A stretch of 64,000 nucleotides of DNA from Melghirimyces profundicolus (GTDB taxonomy: Bacteria > Bacillota > Bacilli > Thermoactinomycetales > DSM-45169). Of the stretch, positions 56,894 through 64,000 are shown in pieces (the stretch's first letter is position 1; each line of letters begins with the position of its first letter). The translations under genes were made by a program, and so were the position numbers. A model generated the notes under the pieces. That model was not told where the DNA came from and did no database searches. It saw only the letters and a program-made list of their open reading frames with translations. The stretch spans positions 243,951 to 307,950 of the forward strand of contig NZ_QBKR01000001.1 of NCBI RefSeq assembly GCF_003054245.1, read 5' to 3'.

Positions 56894-57484
56894 ATGGGTT
56901 ACCGTTCCATATGGCGAAATATCCTGGTGGCGGTGGTGATTGTCGCGGCGGTGGCCGGGGCGGTTTGGACTGCGGCGGATCGGGGGGATCAAGATCAAAC
57001 AGCATCCGATTCCCCATCTTCCGGTCAGGTGAAGCAAGGCGAAAGCTCCCGGGATGAACAGGCTTCCGAAGGGTTTCGGGCTCCGGATTTCACCCTGAAA
57101 ACCCTGGACGGTAAAACCGTCCGTTTATCGGACAATGGGGGAAAGCCGTCCATTATCAACCTGTGGGCCTCCTGGTGCCCCCCCTGTAAAGTGGAAATGC
57201 CCCATATCCAGGAGGCCTATGAAAAATACGGCGATCGGGTGAACTTTTACATGGTGAACCTGACGTCCTTGGACAACAAGGATAAAATGAAGAAGTACGT
57301 GGAAAAAGAGGGCTTCACCTTTCCCGTGCTGCTGGATGAAACGGGAGAAGTGGGCGAGCGGTATCAGGCCTTCTCCATTCCCCAGACCTATGTGGTCAGC
57401 GAAAAAGGGGAAATCATCGAGAAGATCGCCGGTGCGATGTCCAAAGAACAACTGGAGGAAATGATGAAAAAACTCACTTCTTAA
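56894..57484 (+). CDS. TlpA/ResA-like membrane-anchored thioredoxin
   Basis: A 196-residue protein: N-terminal anchor (about residues 9-27), a Ser/Gln/Asp-rich linker (30-60), then an AhpC-TSA/TlpA thioredoxin domain starting APDFTLKTLDGKTV with the active site WASWCPPCKVEMP. The cis-Pro loop is IPQTYVV. It would act outside the membrane as a thiol-disulfide reductant that receives electrons from CcdA. ATG 56894 follows AAGGAGGAATATCA. The CPPC active site differs from the CKPC site of the second homologue downstream. Confidence 0.9.
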   Translation: MGYRSIWRNILVAVVIVAAVAGAVWTAADRGDQDQTASDSPSSGQVKQGESSRDEQASEGFRAPDFTLKTLDGKTVRLSDNGGKPSIINLWASWCPPCKVEMPHIQEAYEKYGDRVNFYMVNLTSLDNKDKMKKYVEKEGFTFPVLLDETGEVGERYQAFSIPQTYVVSEKGEIIEKIAGAMSKEQLEEMMKKLTS

Positions 57485-57507
57485 CCGAGCACAAAGGGGG
57501 GAACCGG

Positions 57508-58221
57508 ATGGGGGACGTAAGCATATGGCTGGCATTCGGAGCGGGGGTGCTTTCCTTCATCTCCCCCTGTTGCCTGCCGCTCTATCCTTCCTACATTTCT
57601 TACATTACCGGGGTTTCGGTCAACCAGTTAAAAGATGACAACCGTCCCCGGGAGCTGAAGAGGAGGACGATGGTCCATACCTTGTTTTTCATCCTGGGCT
57701 TTTCCGTTATCTTTTTCGCCCTCGGCTTTTCCGCCAGCTGGGTCGGCCGGTTTTTCAACGAATACCGGGATCTGATCCGGATGCTGGGGGGCGTGTTGAT
57801 CGGAGCGATGGGACTGTTTCTGATGGGGGTTTTCCGTCCGGAGTTCATGATGCGGGAGAAACGGTTGGAAGTCGGGAAAAAGCAATGGGGTTATCTGGGC
57901 TCCTCCGTCACCGGGATGGCGTTTGCAGCGGGCTGGACCCCCTGTCTCGGCCCCATCCTGACATCGGTCCTGGCTCTGGCCGCCACCAACCCTTCCGCGG
58001 GTCTCGCCTACATCACAGCCTACACGCTGGGTTTTGCCATCCCCTTTTTCATCATGGCCTTCTTCCTGGGGCGCACCCGCTGGATCCTCCAATATTCCGA
58101 CCGCCTCATGAAAGTCGGTGGAGCCCTGATGGTGGTGTTCGGGGTGCTGCTCTACACCAACCAAATGACGGCGATCATCGCCTGGCTGACCGACCTGTTC
58201 GGTGGCTTTACGGGATTTTGA
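57508..58221 (+). CDS. ccdA: cytochrome c biogenesis protein CcdA
   Basis: A 237-residue membrane protein with six helices. The two redox cysteines are in SFISPCCLPLYPSYISY (first helix) and AFAAGWTPCLGPILTSV (fourth helix). CcdA carries electrons from cytoplasmic thioredoxin across the membrane to extracytoplasmic TlpA/ResA proteins, for apocytochrome c and spore-cortex maturation. ATG 57508 follows AAAGGGGGG. It is flanked by two membrane-bound thioredoxins, its likely partners. Confidence 0.95.
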   Translation: MGDVSIWLAFGAGVLSFISPCCLPLYPSYISYITGVSVNQLKDDNRPRELKRRTMVHTLFFILGFSVIFFALGFSASWVGRFFNEYRDLIRMLGGVLIGAMGLFLMGVFRPEFMMREKRLEVGKKQWGYLGSSVTGMAFAAGWTPCLGPILTSVLALAATNPSAGLAYITAYTLGFAIPFFIMAFFLGRTRWILQYSDRLMKVGGALMVVFGVLLYTNQMTAIIAWLTDLFGGFTGF

Positions 58222-58326
58222 TGTCGGATCGCCGGAGATGTCACTCCTTCGTTTTCGGACCGAAAACCGGTTCGGTTGCCATGGGGTGGGAATCATGAGC
58301 GCAATTGGACAGGCAGGTGACGATGT

Positions 58327-58860
58327 ATGAACCGAACCACCCGGTACTGGGTTCGCCGGATCCTGATGCTGGTGATGGTGGCTCTGGTCGGGATTGCCAT
58401 CTATCAGACGGTCGCCGATGACGGCAAGAAAAAAAACGTGGAAGTCGAAAAAACAGCCCCGGACTTTCAGCTCCAGACCCTGGACGGGGAGACCTTGAAG
58501 CTGAGCGACCTTCGGGGGAAGGTCGTGCTCCTCAATTTTTGGGCCACTTGGTGCAAACCCTGCCGGGACGAGATGCCGGCCATCCAAAACGTGTATGACA
58601 AACATCAAGATAAAGGATTGGTCGTCGTTGGGGTCAATATTGCGGAGACCCAAGTGGCCGTGAGCGGCTTTGCCCGCCAGCTGAACCTGAAATTCCCCAT
58701 TGTTCTGGACAAAGAGCGGAAAGTGACCGAACGCTACGGAATCGGACCGATTCCTTCCTCCCTGTTCATTGACAAACAGGGGAAGGTGGTTCGCAAAGTC
58801 AACGGGCAGATGAACGAAGGCCAGATCGAGGGGTATGTATTGGAGGCCCTGTCCAAGTAA
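58327..58860 (+). CDS. resA: ResA-type thiol-disulfide oxidoreductase
   Basis: A 177-residue protein with an N-terminal signal anchor (RILMLVMVALVGIAIYQTV) and a TlpA-type thioredoxin domain: APDFQLQTLDGETLKLSDLRGKVVLLNFWATWCKPCRDEMP, active site WCKPC, cis-Pro GIGPIPSSLFID. B. subtilis ResA keeps apocytochrome c haem-binding cysteines reduced. Length and domain order fit ResA. ATG 58327 follows AGGTGACGATGT. No resBC follow here, so a StoA-like spore role is also possible. Confidence 0.85.
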   Translation: MNRTTRYWVRRILMLVMVALVGIAIYQTVADDGKKKNVEVEKTAPDFQLQTLDGETLKLSDLRGKVVLLNFWATWCKPCRDEMPAIQNVYDKHQDKGLVVVGVNIAETQVAVSGFARQLNLKFPIVLDKERKVTERYGIGPIPSSLFIDKQGKVVRKVNGQMNEGQIEGYVLEALSK

Positions 58861-58884
58861 GGACAGGGCTTTCGCGTCTTTTTT
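58846..58884 (+). terminator. terminator overlapping the resA stop
   Basis: GCCCTGTCC and GGACAGGGC form a stem around AAGTAA (which contains the stop codon), followed by TTTCGCGTCTTTTTT. Confidence 0.85.
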
Positions 58885-58943
58885 GGAATTCGAAAGTCGT
58901 GTTATCATATAGGGAAAACCGGAAACAGGAGGCGTTTGAAAAC

Positions 58944-59267
58944 ATGGAGAAACGGTATACCGATGTGGATGCGAAAAAGCTGAGTCAAGCCGACGAAAGC
59001 GAACGGAACCGGTATGTCTTGGTGGACGTCCGCACCCAAGAAGAATACGAAGAAGGTCATATTCCGGGAGCCCGGCATATCCCCCACGACCAAATGGAAG
59101 AGCGCGCCGGGGAACTGGAAGGAGACAAAGACAAAGAGATTCTCCTCATCTGCCGGAGCGGGCGCCGCAGTGTGATCGCAGCGAACATCCTGGCCGACAA
59201 AGGATTCAAACGCCTTCACAACCTGAAAGGGGGGATGCTGGAGTGGACGGGGCCGACGGAAAAGTGA
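58944..59267 (+). CDS. rhodanese-like sulfurtransferase
   Basis: A 107-residue single rhodanese domain: YVLVDVRTQEEYEEGHIPGARHIPHDQM, then the active-site loop LLICRSGRRSV with the persulfide Cys, and FKRLHNLKGGMLEWTG. ATG 58944 follows ACAGGAGG. Its stop overlaps the cysteine synthase start (TGATG), so the two are translationally coupled and may form a sulfur-handling pair. Confidence 0.9.
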   Translation: MEKRYTDVDAKKLSQADESERNRYVLVDVRTQEEYEEGHIPGARHIPHDQMEERAGELEGDKDKEILLICRSGRRSVIAANILADKGFKRLHNLKGGMLEWTGPTEK

Positions 59268-60208
59268 TGAACCAACAGGAAAGCCGTTTGCGGACAGCCG
59301 ACTGGATCACCGATCTGATCGGGGAAACCCCGGTGGTCCGGCTCCGACGTCTCACCGGGCCCGATGACGCCGACGTTTATGTCAAGTTGGAATCCTTCAA
59401 CCCCGGAGGGAGCGTCAAGGATCGAACCGCTTTCAGCATGTTGCAGTGGGCCGAGAAGGAAGGACACCTGAAACCGGGTTCCACCATCATCGAGCCGACC
59501 AGCGGAAACACGGGAATCGGACTAGCGTTGGTGGGTTCCGCCAGGGGATATCGGACGATCCTCGTGATGCCGGACACGATGAGCGCGGAACGGATCAACA
59601 TTCTGAAAGCCTACGGAGCGGAGGTCGTTCTCTCCCCCGGTGCGGAACGCATGCCCGGAGCGATCCGAAAGGCGAAAGAACTCATGGACGAAATCCCCGA
59701 CTCCTTCATGCCGCTCCAATTTGAAAATGAGGCCAATCCGGAGGTGCACCGCCGGACCACCGCGCCGGAAATCATCCGCCAGATGGGGGACTCTCTCGAC
59801 GCCTTCGTGGCCACGGCCGGAACCGGCGGAACGATCACGGGAACGGGAGAAGTGCTTCGCCGTCATTACCCCGGTCTTTTCATCGCTGTGGTGGAGCCGG
59901 AAGGGTCTCCGGTCCTGGCGGGAGGTCAACCCGGATCTCACAAGATACCCGGCACAAGCCCCGGTTTCGTCCCGAAGATCCTCAACCGGGACATTTACGA
60001 CGAGATCCTGCACGTTTCCGATGGGGACGCGGAGGAAACCGCACGCATGATGGCCCGGAAGGAAGGGATCCTGGTCGGTCCCTCCTCCGGTGCTTCCGTG
60101 TGGGCCGCTCTCCAGGTTGCCCGCCGGCTGGGGCCCGGCAAAAAAGTGCTTTGTATGGCCCCGGATACCGGAGAGCGTTATTTGAGCACGGATCTATTCT
60201 CGACCTGA
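59267..60208 (+). CDS. cysK: O-acetylserine sulfhydrylase (cysteine synthase)
   Basis: A 313-residue PLP enzyme that makes cysteine from O-acetylserine and sulfide. Motifs: IGETPVVRLRRL, PLP lysine in FNPGGSVKDRTA, PTSGNTGIGLALVG, the phosphate-binding GTGGTITGTG and GPSSGAS. ATG 59267 overlaps the rhodanese stop; GTG 59243 in frame is an alternative. It ends 10 bases before the MidA-family gene. A cystathionine beta-synthase-like (OAS-TL B) specificity cannot be excluded. Confidence 0.93.
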   Translation: MNQQESRLRTADWITDLIGETPVVRLRRLTGPDDADVYVKLESFNPGGSVKDRTAFSMLQWAEKEGHLKPGSTIIEPTSGNTGIGLALVGSARGYRTILVMPDTMSAERINILKAYGAEVVLSPGAERMPGAIRKAKELMDEIPDSFMPLQFENEANPEVHRRTTAPEIIRQMGDSLDAFVATAGTGGTITGTGEVLRRHYPGLFIAVVEPEGSPVLAGGQPGSHKIPGTSPGFVPKILNRDIYDEILHVSDGDAEETARMMARKEGILVGPSSGASVWAALQVARRLGPGKKVLCMAPDTGERYLSTDLFST

Positions 60209-60218
60209 GGGGATTCCG

Positions 60219-61343
60219 GTGGGCGACCCGCTGATCCGACTCATTGTGGAAGAGATCCAGTCCCGGCCCAAAAAAACGATCCCCTTCCGGCGGTTTATGG
60301 AACTGGCCCTGTATCATCCCCGGTGGGGTTACTACCGGCGAAGGAAGACGAAAATCGGAAGGAAGGGAGACTTTTACACCAGTCCCGCGGTGGGGGAGGC
60401 GTTCGGTTGGACCTTGGCCCGGGCGGTCGGCCGGATGGCTCGCACTTTCCCCTCCGAAACCCCGTGGCTCCTGGCGGAAGCGGGGGCGGGAGATGGGAGC
60501 CTGGCAGCACGGATCGTTCAGGCTCTGGCAGAAGAAGGCCGTCTTCCCCGGGTTCTTTATTTGGTGGAGACCAGTCCGTACCACCGGGAGCTCCAGCAGA
60601 ACAAGCTGGTGGACAGTCCCGTCCCCGTCCGGTGGACGGAGGAGGTCCGGGACCTTCCCATGGAACATCCTTCTATTCTGCTGAGCAACGAGTTGCTGGA
60701 CGCCTTCCCTGTTCACCGGGTGATTGCTCATCAAGGAGAATTAAGGGAAATTTACGTGACCTGGGATGCCGGCTGCGGAGAGCTCGCCGAAACATCCGGC
60801 CCCCTTTCCCGGCCGGAGCTGGCTGATTACTTCCGGGAGCAAAAGTGGAACCTTCCCGACGGATGGATCGCGGAGGTTCCCCTGGACGCCTTGGAGTGGG
60901 TGGAGACAGCCGGACGCCGGTTGAAGGCCGGGTACCTCCTGACGATCGACTACGGCGGTACCACGGAGGAGCTTGCCCTTCCCCGACACAAGGACGGAAC
61001 CCTCCGCTGTTTCCACCGACACCGGCTCCATCGCGATTTTTACACCGAACCGGGGAGATCGGACATGACCAGCCACGTCCATTTTTCCGCCCTGATGGCA
61101 CGGGGTCGGCGGGTGGGGCTTCAAACCCTCCTCTACACCACCCAGTCCCGCTATCTGCAAGGGGCGGGCATCCTGAGCCGGCTGACGCCGCCGGTTTCTT
61201 CCGATCCTTTCGCCCCCGAAGCGAAGCGGAACCGGGCGATCCGCCACTTGGCCCTGCCCGGGGGAATGGGAGATGATTTCCGGGTGTTGGTTCAGTGCAA
61301 GGGCGTCCCACATCCGGTGAACGGCATGAAAGACGGAACATAA
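60219..61343 (+). CDS. MidA/NDUFAF7-family SAM methyltransferase
   Basis: A 374-residue protein of the DUF185/MidA family: FRRFMELALYHPRWGYY, KGDFYTSPAVGEAFGWTLARAV, the SAM site LLAEAGAGDGSLA and SNELLDAFPVHRV, then LLTIDYGGTTEEL. Mitochondrial NDUFAF7 methylates an arginine of complex I; bacterial substrates are unknown. GTG 60219 follows GAGGGGATTCC. It is probably co-transcribed with cysK, and a terminator follows. Confidence 0.88.
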   Translation: MGDPLIRLIVEEIQSRPKKTIPFRRFMELALYHPRWGYYRRRKTKIGRKGDFYTSPAVGEAFGWTLARAVGRMARTFPSETPWLLAEAGAGDGSLAARIVQALAEEGRLPRVLYLVETSPYHRELQQNKLVDSPVPVRWTEEVRDLPMEHPSILLSNELLDAFPVHRVIAHQGELREIYVTWDAGCGELAETSGPLSRPELADYFREQKWNLPDGWIAEVPLDALEWVETAGRRLKAGYLLTIDYGGTTEELALPRHKDGTLRCFHRHRLHRDFYTEPGRSDMTSHVHFSALMARGRRVGLQTLLYTTQSRYLQGAGILSRLTPPVSSDPFAPEAKRNRAIRHLALPGGMGDDFRVLVQCKGVPHPVNGMKDGT

Positions 61344-61344
61344 T

Positions 61345-61372
61345 AAAGCTCCCCGTCAGAGGGGAGCTTTTG
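61345..61372. terminator. bidirectional terminator
   Basis: AAAGCTCCCC and GGGGAGCTTT form a perfect stem between convergent genes. Confidence 0.88.
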
Positions 61373-61377
61373 GTGTT

Positions 61378-61605
61378 TCAACCCACATGGAAGAAGGACC
61401 AGTACACGATCCCGGTGAAAGCGATGACCATGTAGCCGCCGAAGAGGAACATATAAGTGCGCTCTGTAAAGTTCAAGTAACCGAGGACAAAAAAGATTGC
61501 CGCCTGCAAGTAGAACAAACCTGCTAAAATGTTCATATGGCCGGCCATGAACATCAGACCGATCACCAGGAGCCAAAAGCCCAAAACACGAAACATGCGG
61601 TCCAT
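61378..61605 (-). CDS. DUF2626 / YqgY membrane protein
   Basis: A 75-residue protein with two or three membrane segments (FWLLVIGLMFMAGHMNILAGLFYLQAAIFFVLGYLNFTERTYMFLFGGYMV). FTERTYMFLFGGYM is the DUF2626 core. Function unknown. ATG 61605 follows AAAGGAGTTGGCATCC. Confidence 0.9.
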   Translation of the reverse strand: MDRMFRVLGFWLLVIGLMFMAGHMNILAGLFYLQAAIFFVLGYLNFTERTYMFLFGGYMVIAFTGIVYWSFFHVG

Positions 61606-61814
61606 CGGATGCCAACTCCTTTACGCCTCTCAAATCGACGATTGTATGTACGGAATCCCCATCCCCCGGATCATCCGGAGGTGAGGCTGTCCGGTCCGTC
61701 GTCTCACTTTGCAATCAACACTCATTATACCCGCCTGTTCGGAAGGGATCAAGTAAACGATAGTATGTGTCATGAAACAGTCAGGAATGCAGTTCAACCG
61801 GGAAATGGGGGAGA

Positions 61815-62594
61815 ATGTTGGAAACCTTGCGCACAGTGAAGCAAAACGGGGTGGGGTGGATTTTTTTCAACCGTCCCGAAGTGAGAAACGCCGTCAACCG
61901 CCTGATGATGGAAGAGCTGGAGGAGGTGCTCCATTCCTGGAGCAGAGACGGTGGGGTGAAAGTGCTGGTCTTTGCGGGGGATGAACGGACGTTTGTTTCC
62001 GGCGGTGACCTGGTCGAATTTCAGCGTATGAAAAGGGAAGATGAAGTGTATCCGGTGATGCGCCGCATGGGGGGCTTGCTGGAGAAGATCCGCAACCTGA
62101 ATCGGCCCACGGTGGCGGCTGTCCGGGGAACGGCCGTGGGAGGCGGTTGTGAGATCGCGGCCACCTGCGACTTTCGCTTGGCCTCCCCCGGCACGCGTTT
62201 CGGGTTCATTCAGTCCCGCCTCGGCATCACATCGGGTTGGGGAGGGGGATCGAGGCTCCTGGAACAACTCCCCAGGGATCGGGCCCTGTATCTCCTCTTG
62301 AGCGGGGAGCGCGTCGAGGCCCGGAAATTGCACCGCTGGGGCTGGATTTTTGACCTTTACCCTGAAGAGGATTTCCTTGAGTCGGTTCAGGCCTTCGCCG
62401 AATCCCTCACCCGGGCGCCGATGGGGGCGATTCAAGCTTACATGGAGATCGCCGATGCCTTCCGGGAACAGGTGTCAAGGGAGGAGCTGATCGATCGGGA
62501 AGCGCGTCACTGTGCCCGGCTGTGGGAAACGGAGGAACACCTCCAAGCGGTGGATGCTTTCCTCCGGCGGACCCGGAAGCCGAACAGCCCGTAA
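61815..62594 (+). CDS. enoyl-CoA hydratase/isomerase family protein
   Basis: A 259-residue crotonase-fold enzyme: NRPEVRNAVNRLMMEELEEVL, oxyanion-hole FAGDERTFVSGGDL, and VRGTAVGGGCEIAATCDFRLASPGTRFGFIQSRLGITSGWGG. The first catalytic Glu of true hydratases (the E of GGGCE) is present, but the second typically lies in PEx; here the equivalent segment reads QSRLGI. The reaction is therefore open (hydratase, isomerase or decarboxylase). ATG 61815 follows GGGGGAG closely. Confidence 0.88.
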   Translation: MLETLRTVKQNGVGWIFFNRPEVRNAVNRLMMEELEEVLHSWSRDGGVKVLVFAGDERTFVSGGDLVEFQRMKREDEVYPVMRRMGGLLEKIRNLNRPTVAAVRGTAVGGGCEIAATCDFRLASPGTRFGFIQSRLGITSGWGGGSRLLEQLPRDRALYLLLSGERVEARKLHRWGWIFDLYPEEDFLESVQAFAESLTRAPMGAIQAYMEIADAFREQVSREELIDREARHCARLWETEEHLQAVDAFLRRTRKPNSP

Positions 62595-62752
62595 GCCCGG
62601 GCCTGTTATATGCGGGAAGCGCCACCCTCTAAAAGTTGCTGTCAATTGGTTGAAGGAGCGGACCGCTTTCCTATTGACGGGGGCCGAACGTCACTTCGGC
62701 TCCCGCCTCCTTGGTCATCCATGTGAGGCCCGTCATTTCGGGTCTCTTTTTT
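62595..62752 (+). other. structured non-coding region ending in a terminator
   Basis: Past the enoyl-CoA hydratase stop there is a run of nested hairpins: GTCAAT (62641-62646) with ATTGAC (62673-62678), enclosing AGCGG-A-CCGCT; then GGGCCGAA with TTCGGCTC (about 62681-62702); then GAGGCCCG with CGGGTCTC (62725-62746) and TTTTTT. The last is a Rho-independent terminator. The rest may be a 3' UTR structure or an independent small RNA. Confidence 0.5.
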
Positions 62753-62900
62753 CATGAAAAAAGCTTGATGTATATGGAGGACGGGTTTCGGTTATAAAAA
62801 TTACTAGTTACATATACTACGGTTTATAGCAAACGCATACAGATAGAACAAATCGCATGCCGTGGAATCGGTGGATCAAGGATTGGAGGTTTTTGGGCTT

Positions 62901-63521
62901 ATGGCAGTCAAAAGACAAGATGCGTGGACCCCCGACGATGACCTGGTCTTGGCGGAAGTGACCCTCCGCCACATCCGGGAAGGGGGGACCCAGTTGAGCG
63001 CCTTCGAAGAAGTTGCCGAAAAACTGGGCCGGACTCCTGCCGCTTGCGGGTTCCGGTGGAACAGTCTGGTACGGAAAAAGTATGAAGCGGCGATCCAAAT
63101 CGCGAAATCCCAGCGGCAGAAAAAGAAACAGGAAAGACAATCCCAGGTTCGAAACCGGATCAAGGGGGAAGAACTCAACCTGGAACTGGACCGGATTTCT
63201 TCCCTGGACGCGATCATCCGCTTTTTGCGCCAACATAAGGCGGAAGTGACGGAAATGCGGAAAAGACAGACTGAACTGGAAAAGGAACTCGAGGAGCAGG
63301 AAGAACGGCTCCGCCAAATGACGCAGGAGAATGAGGAAATGAAAGGTCGTCTCAATCACGTCCAGACCGATTACCGTGTGGTGAACGACGATTACAAAGC
63401 CCTGATTCAAATCATGGACCGGGCAAGAAAACTGGCCATCCTAGAGGAAGATGAGGAGGAAGGTTCCAAAACCAAGTTCCGGATGGAATCCAATGGAAAC
63501 TTGGAGCGCCTTGATAAATAA
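62901..63521 (+). CDS. rsfA: RsfA-family sporulation transcription regulator
   Basis: A 206-residue protein: N-terminal Myb/SANT-like DNA-binding domain ([56 protein letters not shown], with the regular Trp spacing), a basic region, and a long coiled coil (about residues 95-175, [29 protein letters not shown]). RsfA of B. subtilis fine-tunes sigma-F genes in the prespore. ATG 62901 has GGAGG about 11 bases upstream. A terminator follows. Confidence 0.9.
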   Translation: MAVKRQDAWTPDDDLVLAEVTLRHIREGGTQLSAFEEVAEKLGRTPAACGFRWNSLVRKKYEAAIQIAKSQRQKKKQERQSQVRNRIKGEELNLELDRISSLDAIIRFLRQHKAEVTEMRKRQTELEKELEEQEERLRQMTQENEEMKGRLNHVQTDYRVVNDDYKALIQIMDRARKLAILEEDEEEGSKTKFRMESNGNLERLDK

Positions 63522-63537
63522 AGAACAGGTATATATA

Positions 63538-63577
63538 AAAAGAGAAACCCGTTTCTTACGAGGCGGGTTTCTCTTTA
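63538..63577 (+). terminator. terminator of rsfA
   Basis: AAAGAGAAACCCG pairs with CGGGTTTCTCTTT around a 13-nt loop. Confidence 0.9.
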
Positions 63578-63591
63578 ATGGAAACTGGAAG

Positions 63592-64000
63592 TATTGTGAA
63601 AAAGTGAGCGGCGGCATTTACCCGATGCCGCTCCGGTAGTACTCACAGAGCACAAGTCTCGCCGGGGTCGCTTCACTCCCGGTCTCGCTATGTACTCACA
63701 GAGCACAAGTCTCGCCGGGGTCGCTTCACTCCCGGTCTCGCTATGTACTCACAGAGCACAAGTCTCGCCGGGGTCGCTTCACTCCCGGTCTCGCTATGTA
63801 CTCACAGAGCACAAGTCTCGCCGGGGTCGCTTCACTCCCGGTCTCGCTATGCACTCACAGAGCACAAGTCTCGCCGGGGTCGCTTCACTCCCGGTCTCGC
63901 TATGCACTCACAGAGCACAAGTCTCGCCGGGGTCGCTTCACTCCCGGTCTCGCTATGCACTCACAGAGCACAAGTCTCGCCGGGGTCGCTTCACTCCCGG
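63592..64000 (-). repeat. type I dispersed repeat, copy H, with tandem 53-bp array
   Basis: It starts in GTATTGTGAAAAAGTGAGCGG (the terminal region in inverted orientation) and continues with GGCATTTACCCGATGCCGCTCCG. From 63639 come tandem 53-bp units that begin GTACTCACAG or GCACTCACAG at 63639, 63692, 63745, 63798, 63851, 63904 and 63957. There are six full units and a 44-bp seventh, nearly identical, and the array is cut by the window end. There is no spacer between units, so it is not a CRISPR. Confidence 0.92.

Noticed and set aside
58221..58298. 25-codon frame overlapping the ccdA stop
   Set aside because: The start overlaps the ccdA TGA, but there is no ribosome-binding site and the composition is not protein-like.
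63639..64000. CRISPR array
   Set aside because: Units of 53 bp are joined head to tail without unique spacers, and no cas genes are present.

Overview
The window is a GC-rich, gene-dense piece of a spore-forming Gram-positive chromosome in the Bacillales. The protein set points to the Thermoactinomycetaceae or a close relative: DUF3055, YqzE, DUF1885, YlaH/YlaI/YlaJ, YktB, RsfA and SR1P families, strong AAGGAGG ribosome-binding sites with frequent TTG and GTG starts, and sporulation genes (yunB, ykoP/N/Q-like, rsfA, a YhcN/YlaJ lipoprotein). The genus is inference. Several blocks keep Bacillus subtilis gene order: nifZ-thiI, comG-yqzE-aroK, sr1P-speA-yktB, ylaH-ylaI-ylaJ-ylaL and yjcF-yjcG.

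Region by region. 0-1.4 kb: minus-strand selenium genes, with the first codons of selA and a selD that itself carries an in-frame UGA (selenocysteine) codon. 1.6-9.2 kb: yunB, a self-regulated LacI-type repressor, a DinB-fold protein, nifZ-thiI (sulfur delivery for 4-thiouridine), a RocB-like M20 hydrolase and a pterin dehydratase. 9.3-15 kb: TerC-like exporter, ykoP/ykoN/ykoQ-like sporulation set, tRNA-Gln plus a 63-nt tRNA-like relic, and a single-domain voltage-gated sodium channel. 15.2-23.4 kb: a full seven-gene comG pseudopilus operon, a winged-helix-like protein, aroK, yqzE, a 48-residue microprotein, ykuS, ispG. 23.6-33.1 kb: a class I amidotransferase, cydAB with a Rex-type operator, VanW lipoprotein, YabE-like 3D protein, a SEC-C protein and an SNF transporter. 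33.2-43 kb: small kinases and hypotheticals, PHP phosphatase, YjcF/YjcG, PgpA, a four-tRNA cluster, PAP2, a Y-family polymerase, GAF protein. 43-54.7 kb: DUF3055, an SR1-like dual-function RNA gene with two CcpN boxes, speA, yktB, pepA, FAH, HesB, GDPD, nfo, the yla cluster, MBL hydrolase and tRNA-Ala. 55-64 kb: TVP38, a thiol-redox cluster (Lgt-like, TlpA, CcdA, ResA), rhodanese-cysK-midA, YqgY, enoyl-CoA hydratase, rsfA.

Scattered between the genes is a family of intergenic repeats (at about 3.6, 4.5, 10.1, 13.5, 28.6, 42.7, 46.5 and 63.8 kb, plus fragments). Full copies have about 10-13 bp terminal inverted repeats, one copy is flanked by an 11-bp direct repeat, and several contain tandem arrays of a 53-bp unit. 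This looks like a mobile, non-coding element family and is the least explained structure here. Other points of interest are the selenocysteine SelD, the SR1-like locus, the tRNA-like relic and the SEC-C protein.
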